From Ophiura sarsii (lineage: Eukaryota > Echinodermata > Ophiuroidea > Amphilepidida > Ophiuridae): DNA of 64,000 nucleotides. Made by a program: the position numbers and the translations under genes. Positions 56,701 to 64,000 of the stretch are shown here, piece after piece (position 1 is the stretch's first letter; every line of letters begins with the position of its first letter). The stretch spans positions 45,218,768-45,282,767 of the forward strand of contig CM069449.1 in the NCBI GenBank assembly GCA_035610835.1, read 5' to 3'. The notes below the pieces were generated by a model that worked only from the letters and a program-made list of their open reading frames with translations, was not told the origin of the DNA and ran no database searches.

Positions 56701-57230
56701 CCTTTGTACTCGCACAACATGATGGTCTGGCCTATGACATTCAATTTATGACCAGAATATGAAGTCAAACTTGATTTTGACTGTTTAAGCTCTTTAAGGT
56801 TACCTCCTAACTTATGGAAAACCTCTTTTGGCATCACATTGCAGTCGGCTCCAGAATCAATTCTACAGTTTACCTTTTTCTTGTTTACTGTTAAATCAAT
56901 TGACCAAGAGTCACTGTTTTTATTGTCTTTAGGATTGTCTTTGGTAGCACCAACAAGACCCACGAAGAAATGTTCATCTTCAGACGACACGGCTTCCCCA
57001 TCAGCAACTGTGTGTACATTCGATGACTTGAACTTTCGATTACCACGTCGACCTTGACCTTGTTTCGGCTTTGCACCACCTTGACCTTGACTTTGACTGC
57101 TACTTGACGTTGACTGCACTGGACCAGTTTGCCTTGATCTGCACACTTTCGCAAAATGTCCTACTCGAGAACATTGATTGCATTTCTGTCCGTAAGCAGG
57201 GCACTGCTTCGGTTTGTGACCATTCCACAC
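53718..57230 (-). CDS. pol: Gypsy Pol polyprotein
   Basis: 1,170 codons without a stop. The frame opens inside the nucleocapsid region. It holds the second half of a first zinc knuckle and a complete second one (CNQCSRVGHFAKVC, residues ~17-30), then a Ser/Gln/Gly-rich linker. The aspartic protease has DSGAD at 125-129. The reverse transcriptase has LDANSGYWQL, the FLRLPFGL block and catalytic VMDD (Asp446-Asp447). RNase H has SVDASSTGLGAAL. The integrase has an HHCC zinc-binding part (LYWPGMM, CSTCK) and the D,D,E core (SDLFEYQG, TDNGPCYSS, SNGMAER). The C-terminus is rich in Gln, Ser and Asn. It replicates the element through reverse transcription and integration. The likely start is by frameshift from gag; the nearest in-frame start-like codon, GTG at 57230, is not credible as an initiator. 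Domain make-up resembles the Mag lineage. Confidence 0.9.
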   Translation of the reverse strand: MWNGHKPKQCPAYGQKCNQCSRVGHFAKVCRSRQTGPVQSTSSSSQSQGQGGAKPKQGQGRRGNRKFKSSNVHTVADGEAVSSEDEHFFVGLVGATKDNPKDNKNSDSWSIDLTVNKKKVNCRIDSGADCNVMPKEVFHKLGGNLKELKQSKSSLTSYSGHKLNVIGQTIMLCEYKGVFHPIKFHIAGVQGTTVIGSQTCEKELKVIKRVNTVSDTKEKVTKQSNVVKQETNDKMSKQEEKSNKDNPQQWYDCRSGMTNVEFSQQCKQRKLFTGIGCMEGEVKINLKKDAIPKVHPPRKYPISQRVKLKAELKRMEDLDVIVKQTEPTEWVNSLVTPIKSNGSLRVCIDPKDLNNALQREHYPMNNIENVVTYLEGAQYFTVLDANSGYWQLKLDHESSKLCTFNTCYGRYRFLRLPFGLNVAPEIFQRRMETLFEGVEGVQVVMDDILIFGSNEAEHDERVIKVLDILKQAKVTLNKDKCKYKLQEVRYLGHILTNGGLKCDPEKIRAIIDMPAPTNLEGLRRFFGMLQYVAKFLPKLSDIAEPLRPLLSKEVVWEWTAEHNNSFEKLKNVLCQAPILAYYDVKNELVLSVDASSTGLGAALLQEGRPIAYGSRALTEAECNYSQIEKELLAIAWGCQKFHDYVAFRKVKVESDHKPLESIMKKPLYKAPLRLQKMLMSMQQYDLEVKYKKGKELYIADTLSRAYLPETDMMKVPGPLEVDLVKEQAPISAEKFEVFKTETMNDPDLSIVSQIVKEGWPDNIKECPNEAKPYFTIRDELTVVDGVIFKDNKIVVPSNLRKEMLAKIHESHQGIVRSKQRARECLYWPGMMTQIYNLVSQCSTCKLNAKYQQRQPLINHDIPDQPWVKVGSDLFEYQGAQYCLVVDYYSKFPEMMRLGRESTSQAVIRALKSIFSRHGIPRMLITDNGPCYSSREFKQFVKDWEFEHVTSSPKYPRSNGMAERCVGTIKNLLKKADDPYLALLEYRTTPIDDLGLSPAQLLMGRRLNTKIPTHAELLKPQTVNSETVKQKLNAKQAIQKKYYDRGTKSLSRLKPGDNVRVWNPVENKWKPAIVESLTNKPRSYIVVTYEGSKLRRNRQDILKSDELSFNPDQVIDQSQSEYYSEQNQTDYSEQNTTQPGTNEPVREQNQSEPRRSAREKKLPGRFKDYHM

Positions 57231-57832
57231 CTTTTACAGTGAAACGAGTTATCTCGGCCTACAGCATTTACTGACTCTGACATGGACTTGCTGTCTTGAT
57301 TTAGTGCCTGCATTTGTGTTGCAGCCACTTCACTGGCTCTGCAAATGTCCACAGCCCTGTCAAGCTTGAGATCATCTACTCTAAGTAGCCTATTTCTGAC
57401 CGTATTATTGTTTACCCCAACTATCAAGATGTCTTTTGTAAGCTCTTCTTCAAGCTGGGCAAATTCACAACTTTTTGCTAAGTTTTTCAGGTCGGTCACA
57501 TATTGATCTATCAATTCTCCTTCACTTTGCTTTCTAATGAAGAATTTATGCCTTATGTACGTTATGTTCTTACGTGGCTCACAGTGGTTCTGAAACTTCT
57601 CAATGACTTTGTCATATGTTTTTTCCTCTGCTTCGGCCCACTTAAACGTGTTGTACACTGCGATCATTTGTTCGCCGCCGATGTGTAAACAAGAAGCAAT
57701 TCTGACTTCGTTGGACTTTGCTGCGATTCCGCTGGCTGTAAAGTAAATTTCCAGAGCTTGGAGCCATCTCTTCCAATTCTCCGACACATTACCTTCCCAA
57801 CACATCTCTTTTGGAGTTCTAAAACTATCCAT
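57161..57832 (-). CDS. gag: Gypsy Gag protein
   Basis: 223 codons from an ATG just downstream of the primer-binding-site-like sequence. It encodes a retrotransposon Gag of the type with NWKRWLQALEIYFTASG near the start, FIRKQSEGELIDQYVTDLK in the middle and DICRASEVAATQM before the nucleocapsid. It would form the cytoplasmic particle that packages the RNA. The first zinc knuckle starts (FHCKRCG), and then the frame departs into ~24 unrelated codons before a stop. The knuckle continues in the -1 frame that opens pol. Gag and pol overlap by 70 bases. Whether this is programmed -1 frameshifting or a one-base deletion cannot be told from one copy. Confidence 0.88.
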   Translation of the reverse strand: MDSFRTPKEMCWEGNVSENWKRWLQALEIYFTASGIAAKSNEVRIASCLHIGGEQMIAVYNTFKWAEAEEKTYDKVIEKFQNHCEPRKNITYIRHKFFIRKQSEGELIDQYVTDLKNLAKSCEFAQLEEELTKDILIVGVNNNTVRNRLLRVDDLKLDRAVDICRASEVAATQMQALNQDSKSMSESVNAVGRDNSFHCKRCGMVTNRSSALLTDRNAINVLE

Positions 57833-57866
57833 TTTTAGTTCAAAAATCTGCTAACATCTGACACCA

Positions 57867-58010
57867 TATCAACGGAAACAGACAACATGGCGTCCCAGCT
57901 ACGAAGTGTTTTATTACTGTCGTGTTTCTATACTTAACAATCATCAGTGTTTATAATCATGAATTAAGGATTAGGTCCTTTTAGGGAAACATCAATCAAC
58001 ATACATTACA
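57867..58010 (-). repeat. 5' LTR of the Gypsy element
   Basis: 144 bp, identical to the 3' LTR. It would carry the promoter of the element. It is very short for a Gypsy LTR, and no polyadenylation signal was confirmed. Confidence 0.92.
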
Positions 58011-58549
58011 CCTGTTACCCGTGGTGGTATGGCTATCAAAGCTAACTGTTTCAAACTATTTTAAACTTTTATTCTCCCGTTTTTGAACCCCCATGATGAT
58101 TTGTGGATGAGTAAAAATAAATACTGCACACACGGCCGCTATCCATCATGGCCGATGGCGATCACGTGGAACGCTGTGCAATGAAAACTTTCTCGGAAGT
58201 ATTATTGACTTGTCCTGTTCATTCATTACGCGTTACTCCCTCTGAAACAACATGTTTTAGACCAATATAATTCGACACATGTGACTACATAAGCGGGAGT
58301 GACGATCGTAAACATAATATGAAGTGGGGTATATCGAATTGTTCAATTGCGATACCCCTACAATCTGATCAATTATACTTTTTCGCGGGTGGGAGACAGG
58401 CTACATACTTTTTCTTGTTATTTCAAGCTTACACCTTTGTTGTCGTTCTGTGTCGATACACGATCGTGTGTATTGACATGTCGGAAGTTTTAGAATTTAA
58501 TTCGACAATCGATACATTCGACAATCGATTACACCACTAGTAGGGCCTA

Positions 58550-58785
58550 CATAGATTTGTAGAAATCTATGTACAGAAAGCGATGGAGGAATGGTGTAGG
58601 TAAATACTGCTTTCATGTCAACGATCAGATCGGATGGTGATGACAACCAAGGGAAAATGTGCTACCACAACCTAGTACATGTACTACATGTATTGCCCGC
58701 TAATGACGTCAAGAGCGGGCAATAGTACGTTTTGGTAGCACTTTTTGGACCGCGCATGAATATTCAGGGGAAATGGTAGAAATAT
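58550..58785. other. GSK3 intron 1 sequence
   Basis: A small inverted repeat with GCCCGCTAATGACG and CGTCAAGAGCGGGC lies near 58694. No gene is seen. Confidence 0.4.
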
Positions 58786-58993
58786 CCAAGGGTCAGAATT
58801 TCGTCAGAGGTTGCAAGAATCCATTTAGATTCCTGCAAAGGATTTTGCGAGAATCTATGGATTCTCCTCCATTCAAACTAGACAGTTCTCCGTCTGCACG
58901 AAAATCAACTTGGATTCTCGCAACTTTACCAGCGGGATCTTTGCGAGAATGGATTCTCCTCAAAATTCTGACCCTCGCAAATTCTGACCCTAT
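58786..58993. mobile_element. MITE with GGGTCAGAATTT ends
   Basis: GGGTCAGAATTT pairs with AAATTCTGACCC, and a second AAAATTCTGACCC lies just inside. Repeated GCGAGAATC(T/C)ATGGATTCTCCTC-like words fill the interior. Confidence 0.65.
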
Positions 58994-59026
58994 CCAATGT
59001 CCCGTCTCGCGATACTCATGTGACAT

Positions 59027-59860
59027 GGTATCAATAAGCCCCGGAAAAAAACGCACGAACTTTTGGTAAAAAACGCACGAACTTTTAAGCAAAAGCGAGA
59101 TATACCGAGATTTCATCAGATTCACTAAAAACCCGAGAAAAACGCACCAAAATTGTTGAAAGCGAGAGAAAAACGAGAAATCGGATAGTGATACAATCAT
59201 GTACATAAAAAAAAATCGCCATCAAAATGTATCATTTGAATCGCAAATCCCGGGCGCAAATCATTCTTATTTTATTCTGCAATCGTTTCATCATTCATAT
59301 CGCCATCAAAATGTATCATTTGAATCGCAAATCCCAGGCGCAAATCATTCTTATTTTATTCTGCAAGTGCAATCGTTACATCATATCGGGATCGCACATG
59401 CATGATCACAGAACCATTTTTCGGAAGCTCAGGGATACTCAGGGAGTTTAATAGCACCGCACTGCATCTTGGGAACCACGTGTTACGGCATGATTCACAG
59501 GTCATCGCCTCCACGTATGCGTAGTATTAAGTTGACCTTTTGAACCGTGCCTCTAATTACGAGCTTCATTTATTATTACGCCAGCGTGGGAATTGCGGCC
59601 ATTTTAATAGCCTCGTGTGAGAACTTCGCTTGCCTATTACAAATACGTATTTGGAACTGTGTTTTTTGAAACGGATACAGATTTATCGCAGAGCACTTTT
59701 TTGTTGTTTTTCGTTGTTTCAACATTTCTTCATAAAACACGCGATTCCGAGCGAAAAACACACAATTCACGGGCGATTTTTCTGAAAGCGAGAATTGATA
59801 TAAATAGCGAGAATCACGCCGTAAATACCGAGATTGCGTTATCTTCCGGGCCTTAGGTAT
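59027..59860. mobile_element. Probable TIR element with AAGCCCCGGAA ends
   Basis: GTATCAATAAGCCCCGGAA at the left resembles the reverse complement of TTCCGGGCCTTAGGTATCAA at the right. The interior has AAAACGCACGAACTTTT twice and several GCGAGA(A)AA words. It contains the tandem duplication at 59214-59390. Boundaries are approximate. Confidence 0.5.
59214..59390. repeat. Two-copy ~88-bp tandem duplication
   Basis: ATCGCCATCAAAATGTATCA, TTTGAATCGCAAATCCC and AAATCATTCTTATTTTATTC appear twice in the same order with very few differences. Confidence 0.85.
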
Positions 59861-61059
59861 CAACCAATGAAAGCTAATGAAATTATGCCAATATTTTCAT
59901 GCGTTATATAAAACGTTCTATACCCTCCTGCAGGTACATGTAGGATTAATAGTTTAATGCCTTGCCCAATTGTGACGGTTTCGGTAGAACACATCATAAT
60001 TATTGTCAAGCTAATTTGACTCGTAACAATGCATAATAAGTTCAACGGGTTCCCAGTGTTTTCGCTCAATTTGTAGCATGCAAATCTCCCAGACCCTGCT
60101 TAATTCGAGGCTTGCTCACCCTGTAGTTTGAAAGACCTCATCCCAGCCTTCACTTGCAACCTTACGATTCAGCGAAATTTCATGTTTATTCAGTTGTGAA
60201 TTTCCTGGTTTCGGAGTCTGTTGTCTTTGACCCCTTTTTTATTAAAAATAATTGGTGGCATTCTGCCCCACAATTTCCCTAACTGATATAATTCCATAAT
60301 TTTCAGGACAATTTAAAACCCACTATTAGCATCTCATAATGTTTTTTGTTAGGTTTTTTAACGTGCATAGTACATGTGTAGAGCATTCTTTTACACACAA
60401 ACAACCTCTTTAATTATGTTGAAAATGAAATTTGTTGAACAAATCCAAGATCTTTAATTGTTCAAGATTCAAGAACATATACCAAATCAATTAACATGTA
60501 CTTTTTTGTGAAGCCCATACCACTACCAGACAATGTACATGTACCAGTGCCATACAAGAAATTGATTGGGATTGGAATGATTGTGGGTGTGCTGCCCTCA
60601 ATAGTCTGATATTGTTTAGCAAGGTCTGTCTTGTTAAGTTGTTGCTTCCCAATCATCACTTCCATCAGTTGAACAAGGAATAAAGGAATTTTAAACATAC
60701 AATGTCACAGGGTATGTCAATGTGTTTCAATCATGGTTCCTTGAGGAAAAACCATGCGATCTGCATACAATCTTATATTTAGTTGTGTTTCATTTCATAT
60801 TGCATCTTTGAAATCCATTCAGTTTATCAATAAGTTTTCGGTACCATAAAACTCAAAATCTTTGCGGACTCCCCCCTCCCCCTACCTCCCTTTAACCAGG
60901 CTTAACATTATGTATACAACATTCCTCAAGCCACAAATTGCTACAACCGCTGGCTGCTGGTACCCCATGCTTGACAGGTCTATCTCGTTCTCATGGCAAT
61001 GGCACAATCCAGCAGCCCATCAAAGGTGAATTTTGTGGGTGGGGGGGGGGGGAGAATGC
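59861..61059. other. GSK3 intron 1 sequence
   Basis: No recognisable exon or element. A poly-G run (about 61037-61052) precedes a SINE head. Confidence 0.45.
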
Positions 61060-61170
61060 CCCCATTAGTGCAATCAGTTAGATGTCGGAACTTCCACAGT
61101 TGCGGCCCGGGTTCGATCTATTGTGCCGGCGATTGACCTGTTTTTTCTCTCCTGATAGTGATAGTTTAAT
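61060..61170 (+). repeat. tRNA-derived SINE head
   Basis: TTAGTGCAATCAGTTAGATG resembles an A box, and GGGTTCGATCT (61109-61119) resembles a B box. The sequence then departs from tRNA structure (GATTGACCTGTTTTTTCTCT), much as the head at 39012 does. The two may belong to related SINE families. Confidence 0.6.
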
Positions 61171-61371
61171 TGTCAAAAATATGCCTAGTAGGGAGAATTT
61201 ACGGTGTATCCAGCATTTCAATATTTGTTCATGAAATGAAGTTTTTTGACTTTGGAAAAATCTGCTACTTGTGAGCACTTGAGCAGACCAATATAACAAA
61301 GGTTGCACATGCAAAGTTGAACCGGCATTGAAGTATATAATGTTCAAATATAATTGTTGAGTGAATAATAA

Positions 61372-61788
61372 CCCTTGGCCAGGGTTCTAGTAGCCAGGAC
61401 CATTTTAGTGCCGGGTAAATTTACTGACGGCGAACGGAGAAAGTGTAGCGAACAAAGTGCAGTGGATCATGGCATGGGATCCAGAGGCCTTCTTAATGTC
61501 TTTTTAGGGCTTTTTAATGCACTTTGAGGGTTCCTGCCACATAATTTCTTGTTTTATGAGGCAGTTTAATGATTTTTATTTTTAGGGCTTTTTAATGCAC
61601 TTTGAGGGTTCCTGCCACATAATTTCTTGTTTTATGAGGCAGTTTAATGATTTTATCCACAAATTGTTAAAAAATAAACCAAAAAACAAACAAAACAAAA
61701 CTTTTTTTTTTAGAGTGCTGGCAGATATTGTCAGTGCCGGGCGGCCCCGCCCAGTGCCGCCCACCGTAGCTAGAACCCTGCCCTTGGC
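61372..61788. mobile_element. 401-bp hAT element with perfect CCCTTGGC duplication
   Basis: The element spans 61380-61780. CAGGGTTCTAGTAGC pairs with GCTAGAACCCTG. CCCTTGGC is duplicated exactly (61372-61379, 61781-61788). Internally a ~72-bp block (GGGCTTTTTAATGCACTTTG through GAGGCAGTTTAATGATTTT) is present twice in tandem. It is non-coding. A truncated relative is at 41679. Confidence 0.9.
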
Positions 61789-62192
61789 CTACCGGTAGCT
61801 AAAAATGAGTTTATTCTGACAGTGCTGGTTGCATGATAACCTAAGTAGGAAACTGGTTCATTTGAACGAGCTATAGTGTGAACCACCACTCCTACTGGGT
61901 TAAGTTTAGTTGAACAAGCTTTAGGTGAACCATGATTGAACTAAATTGATGGTTGGTTTATTGACGTCAAGCAGCGGGCTATATGACATGTCAGCGTCTA
62001 CGTCTGACGATATCATCATTGCCCAAGGCCGCATCCTCATCAATTGATTCAATGACTTGATGAGTAGTCGTGGGGGAATTCACAAATGAAAATGTTCACA
62101 TCTCTTCTCCAGAGTGTTGTATTGGTAACCAAGTTGCCTGATCCTCCTTCCTCCAATAACTCCTATGGCATTGTGTTGAAGTGAAAAGTGAA
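61789..62192. other. GSK3 intron 1 sequence
   Basis: No feature is recognised in this stretch. Confidence 0.45.
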
Positions 62193-62402
62193 TACTGTAA
62201 AAGCCAATATATTCGCGTACAGATATTTTTGCGGATTTTGAAATCACACAGACATTTGGCGAAATGGTTTTTTTTGCGGGCCTTCTGGATTCACTGCATA
62301 TATGTTGAAAACAATATTTTCGCGGATTATAATTTTCACGGAAAAGATTTTGCGCGAAAAGTGCGAAAATAAAACCACCGCAATTATTTCAGCTTTTAGT
62401 CC
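62193..62402. mobile_element. Probable MITE with ACTGTAAAAGC ends
   Basis: ACTGTAAAAGCCAATATATT at the left is an imperfect inverse of AATTATTTCAGCTTTTAGT at the right. Inner TTCGCGGA and GCGAAAAT words are typical of this kind of short element. Confidence 0.5.
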
Positions 62403-63039
62403 ACTGGGGCTTAGTTTGTGATACACATTTGTTACTCTACAGATGACTGGTAATGGATCCATGTAATTAGGTTTTGTGCTCTGCAGGAAAACTGTGTGCC
62501 TTCATGATGTCTTATGGCATGATATCCATGAAAGATGTCAGCCCTTGCATCATACTTAAGCTTCGGGATTTCCCGTGATTTTTTAAGGTGAAAACCGTGG
62601 GCAGTTTTTGTGAAAAGCGTGATTTACCGTGATTAATGAGATTCCAAGTAAAAACCGCGAAAAATCGCGAAATTCGCGCGAAATTCCGTGATTTACGAAG
62701 CGGTCGAATTTTTAGGCATTTAATAAGCTTAATAAAATATAAAAAGGCAACTAGAAAAAAGCGATAAAATACAACTTTCGTGAAGTTCGAAAAAGCCACT
62801 GTAACCACTGACCAATTCCCTAGCTTTCCTTTCTTGCCTTGGTTGGTGGCCCGTCTGTCAAGCTTCCAAAATAATCGATCGCTTCGCTTGAATATTTTAT
62901 TATCGTCGCCTTTGTTTACATTAGATCGTTAAATTTGTTTTCTTTGAAAGGCCCCGATTTTCAATGGGATTTTCCAAACGCACGTGGCCAGGAGAGTAAT
63001 TGTTAACATACGCATGCGCACCATATTATAATCAAATAA
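62403..63039. other. Spacer with GTGATTTACCGTG words
   Basis: 62565-62705 has a run of imperfect CCGTGATTT and CGCGAAATT motifs. Nothing else is recognised. Confidence 0.4.
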
Positions 63040-64000
63040 ACAATGAATATTCATAAACAATTACGTATTTCATAATCAATAAATATACTGATGATGATGA
63101 CATTTATAATAAAAGAATTAAAATTGGAATACAATAAAATAATATTAAAACACTTTTAAATAATAAAAAATAAATATTTTTAAAAAAACCTTAGTTTGTA
63201 TAAATACTAAAGAGTGTAAATAAACTTCCGTTTTATAATAAAATAATGAATTACATACTTTCATATTATTAATAAATGATACTGATGGACGATGACACTG
63301 GTAAAGAATTACAAAATAAAATTGGAATAAAATAATATTTACACATTTTAGAAAATAATAAATTTTAAATTACATACTTTCATAATAATAAATGATACTG
63401 ATCACGATGACATTTATAATAAATACAATAAAATAATATTTACACATTTTACATTCTTAGAAAATAATATAATTACATACTTTCATATTACATACTTTCA
63501 TCTTAATATTAATAAATGATATGATGATGACATTTATAATAAAAGAATTACAAATTAAAATTGGAATACAATAAAATAATATTTACACATTTTACATTCT
63601 TAGAAAATAATAGATTACATACTTTCATATTAATATTAATAAATGATACTGATCACGATGACATTTATAATAATACAATAAAATAATATTTACACATTTT
63701 ACATTCTTAGAAAATTATAAATTACATACTTTCATATTAATATTAATAAATGATACTGATCACGATGACATTTATAATAATACAATAAAATAATATTTAC
63801 ACATTTTACATTCTTAGAAAATTATAAATTATAAATACATACTTTCATATTACATACTTTCATATTAATATTAATAAATGATACTGATCACGATGACATT
63901 TACAATAAAAGAATTACAAATTAAAATACAATACAATAATATTTACACATTTTACATTCTTAGAAAATTATAAATTACAAATTTGCATATTAATATTAAT
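63040..64000. repeat. AT-rich ~110-bp satellite, running off the window
   Basis: About nine units contain AATAAAATAATATTTACACA, TTTTACATTCTTAGAAAAT, ATTACATACTTTCATATTA, TTAATAAATGATACTGATCA and CGATGACATTTATAATAA. Unit length varies by small insertions and deletions. The array continues past position 64000. Confidence 0.85.

Larger units (their letters stand above)
53304..58015 (-). mobile_element. Gypsy LTR retrotransposon (Mag-like), CCTGT target duplication
   Basis: The element spans 53309-58010, is 4.7 kb and lies on the minus strand. Target duplication CCTGT is at 53304-53308 and 58011-58015. LTRs are 144 bp each and identical as read. Next to the 5' LTR is TGGTGTCAGATGTTAGC, a primer-binding-site-like sequence, and next to the 3' LTR is the purine tract AGAAAAGGGGAGA. 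Order LTR, gag, pol (protease, RT, RNase H, integrase), LTR is that of Ty3/Gypsy. No envelope gene is present. Confidence 0.92.
53089..58549. mobile_element. hAT-like element hosting an LTR retrotransposon
   Basis: The left end GGGTTGTAATCGATACAC (53098) pairs with the right end ATCGATTACACCACTAG (58540). CGACATGTCGGAAGT occurs just inside each end: the left copy is at 53127, and the right copy is a partner of similar wording near 58475. TAGGGCCTA flanks both sides (53089-53097, 58541-58549), consistent with an 8-bp duplication of hAT type. Without the LTR element its own length is about 740 bp and non-coding. Confidence 0.75.

Noticed and set aside
60462..60698. 78-codon minus-strand frame with protein-like composition
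   Set aside because: No recognisable family, no convincing splice sites around it and no partner exons. Left unannotated.

Overview
This is a repeat-dense piece of an animal genome. The genes have introns, there is little intergenic coding sequence, and transposons are nested inside one another. Three host loci are readable: a C2H2 zinc-finger exon with a decayed extension (minus strand, about 1.6-5.1 kb); a complete five-exon gene that I identify as SNAPC2, an snRNA-activating complex subunit (minus strand, 42.2 to 24.3 kb); and the first coding exon of GSK3 (plus strand, 50.8 kb), whose remaining exons lie beyond the window. An invertebrate is likely, perhaps an echinoderm or another marine invertebrate, judging from the mix of Crypton, Mag-like Gypsy, L2/CR1, RTE, tRNA-derived SINEs and many MITEs. 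The species is a guess.

Layout. 0.5-1.2, 11.5-13.3 and 14.4-14.9 kb hold one family of ~60-bp minisatellite. 1.6-5.1 kb is the zinc-finger array, split by a 1.0-kb inverted-repeat transposon. 5.7-11.2 kb holds foldback elements and MITEs. 14.9-18.4 kb is a stack of four transposons nested by successive insertion. 18.6-23.4 kb has further elements, one interrupted by a 5'-truncated RTE retrotransposon. 23.4-24.4 kb is a ~113-bp tandem array that abuts, and supplies, the 3' end of the SNAPC2 coding sequence.

SNAPC2 spans 24.3-42.2 kb. Its introns hold an intact antisense Crypton-type tyrosine recombinase (27.8-29.5 kb), fourteen tandem 114-bp copies of the 3' part of exon 4 with its splice donor (30.8-33.0 kb), and several TIR elements whose target duplications can still be read. 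43.4-44.3 kb is an extremely strand-biased C-rich array. 45.9-49.0 kb is an inverted-repeat unit carrying an L2/CR1-like LINE. 50.3-50.9 kb is the GSK3 5' region and exon 1.

The GSK3 first intron begins at 50.9 kb and appears to run to the window end. It holds palindromic MITEs, a hAT-like element containing a young Gypsy retrotransposon with identical 144-bp LTRs, a short hAT element with a perfect 8-bp target duplication, and an AT-rich satellite at the right edge. SNAPC2 and GSK3 are divergently oriented, 8.6 kb apart.

No prokaryotic systems, CRISPR arrays, rRNA or intact tRNA genes were seen. Splice sites, target duplications and repeat boundaries were read by eye. Family assignments rest on recognised motifs and not on database searches.
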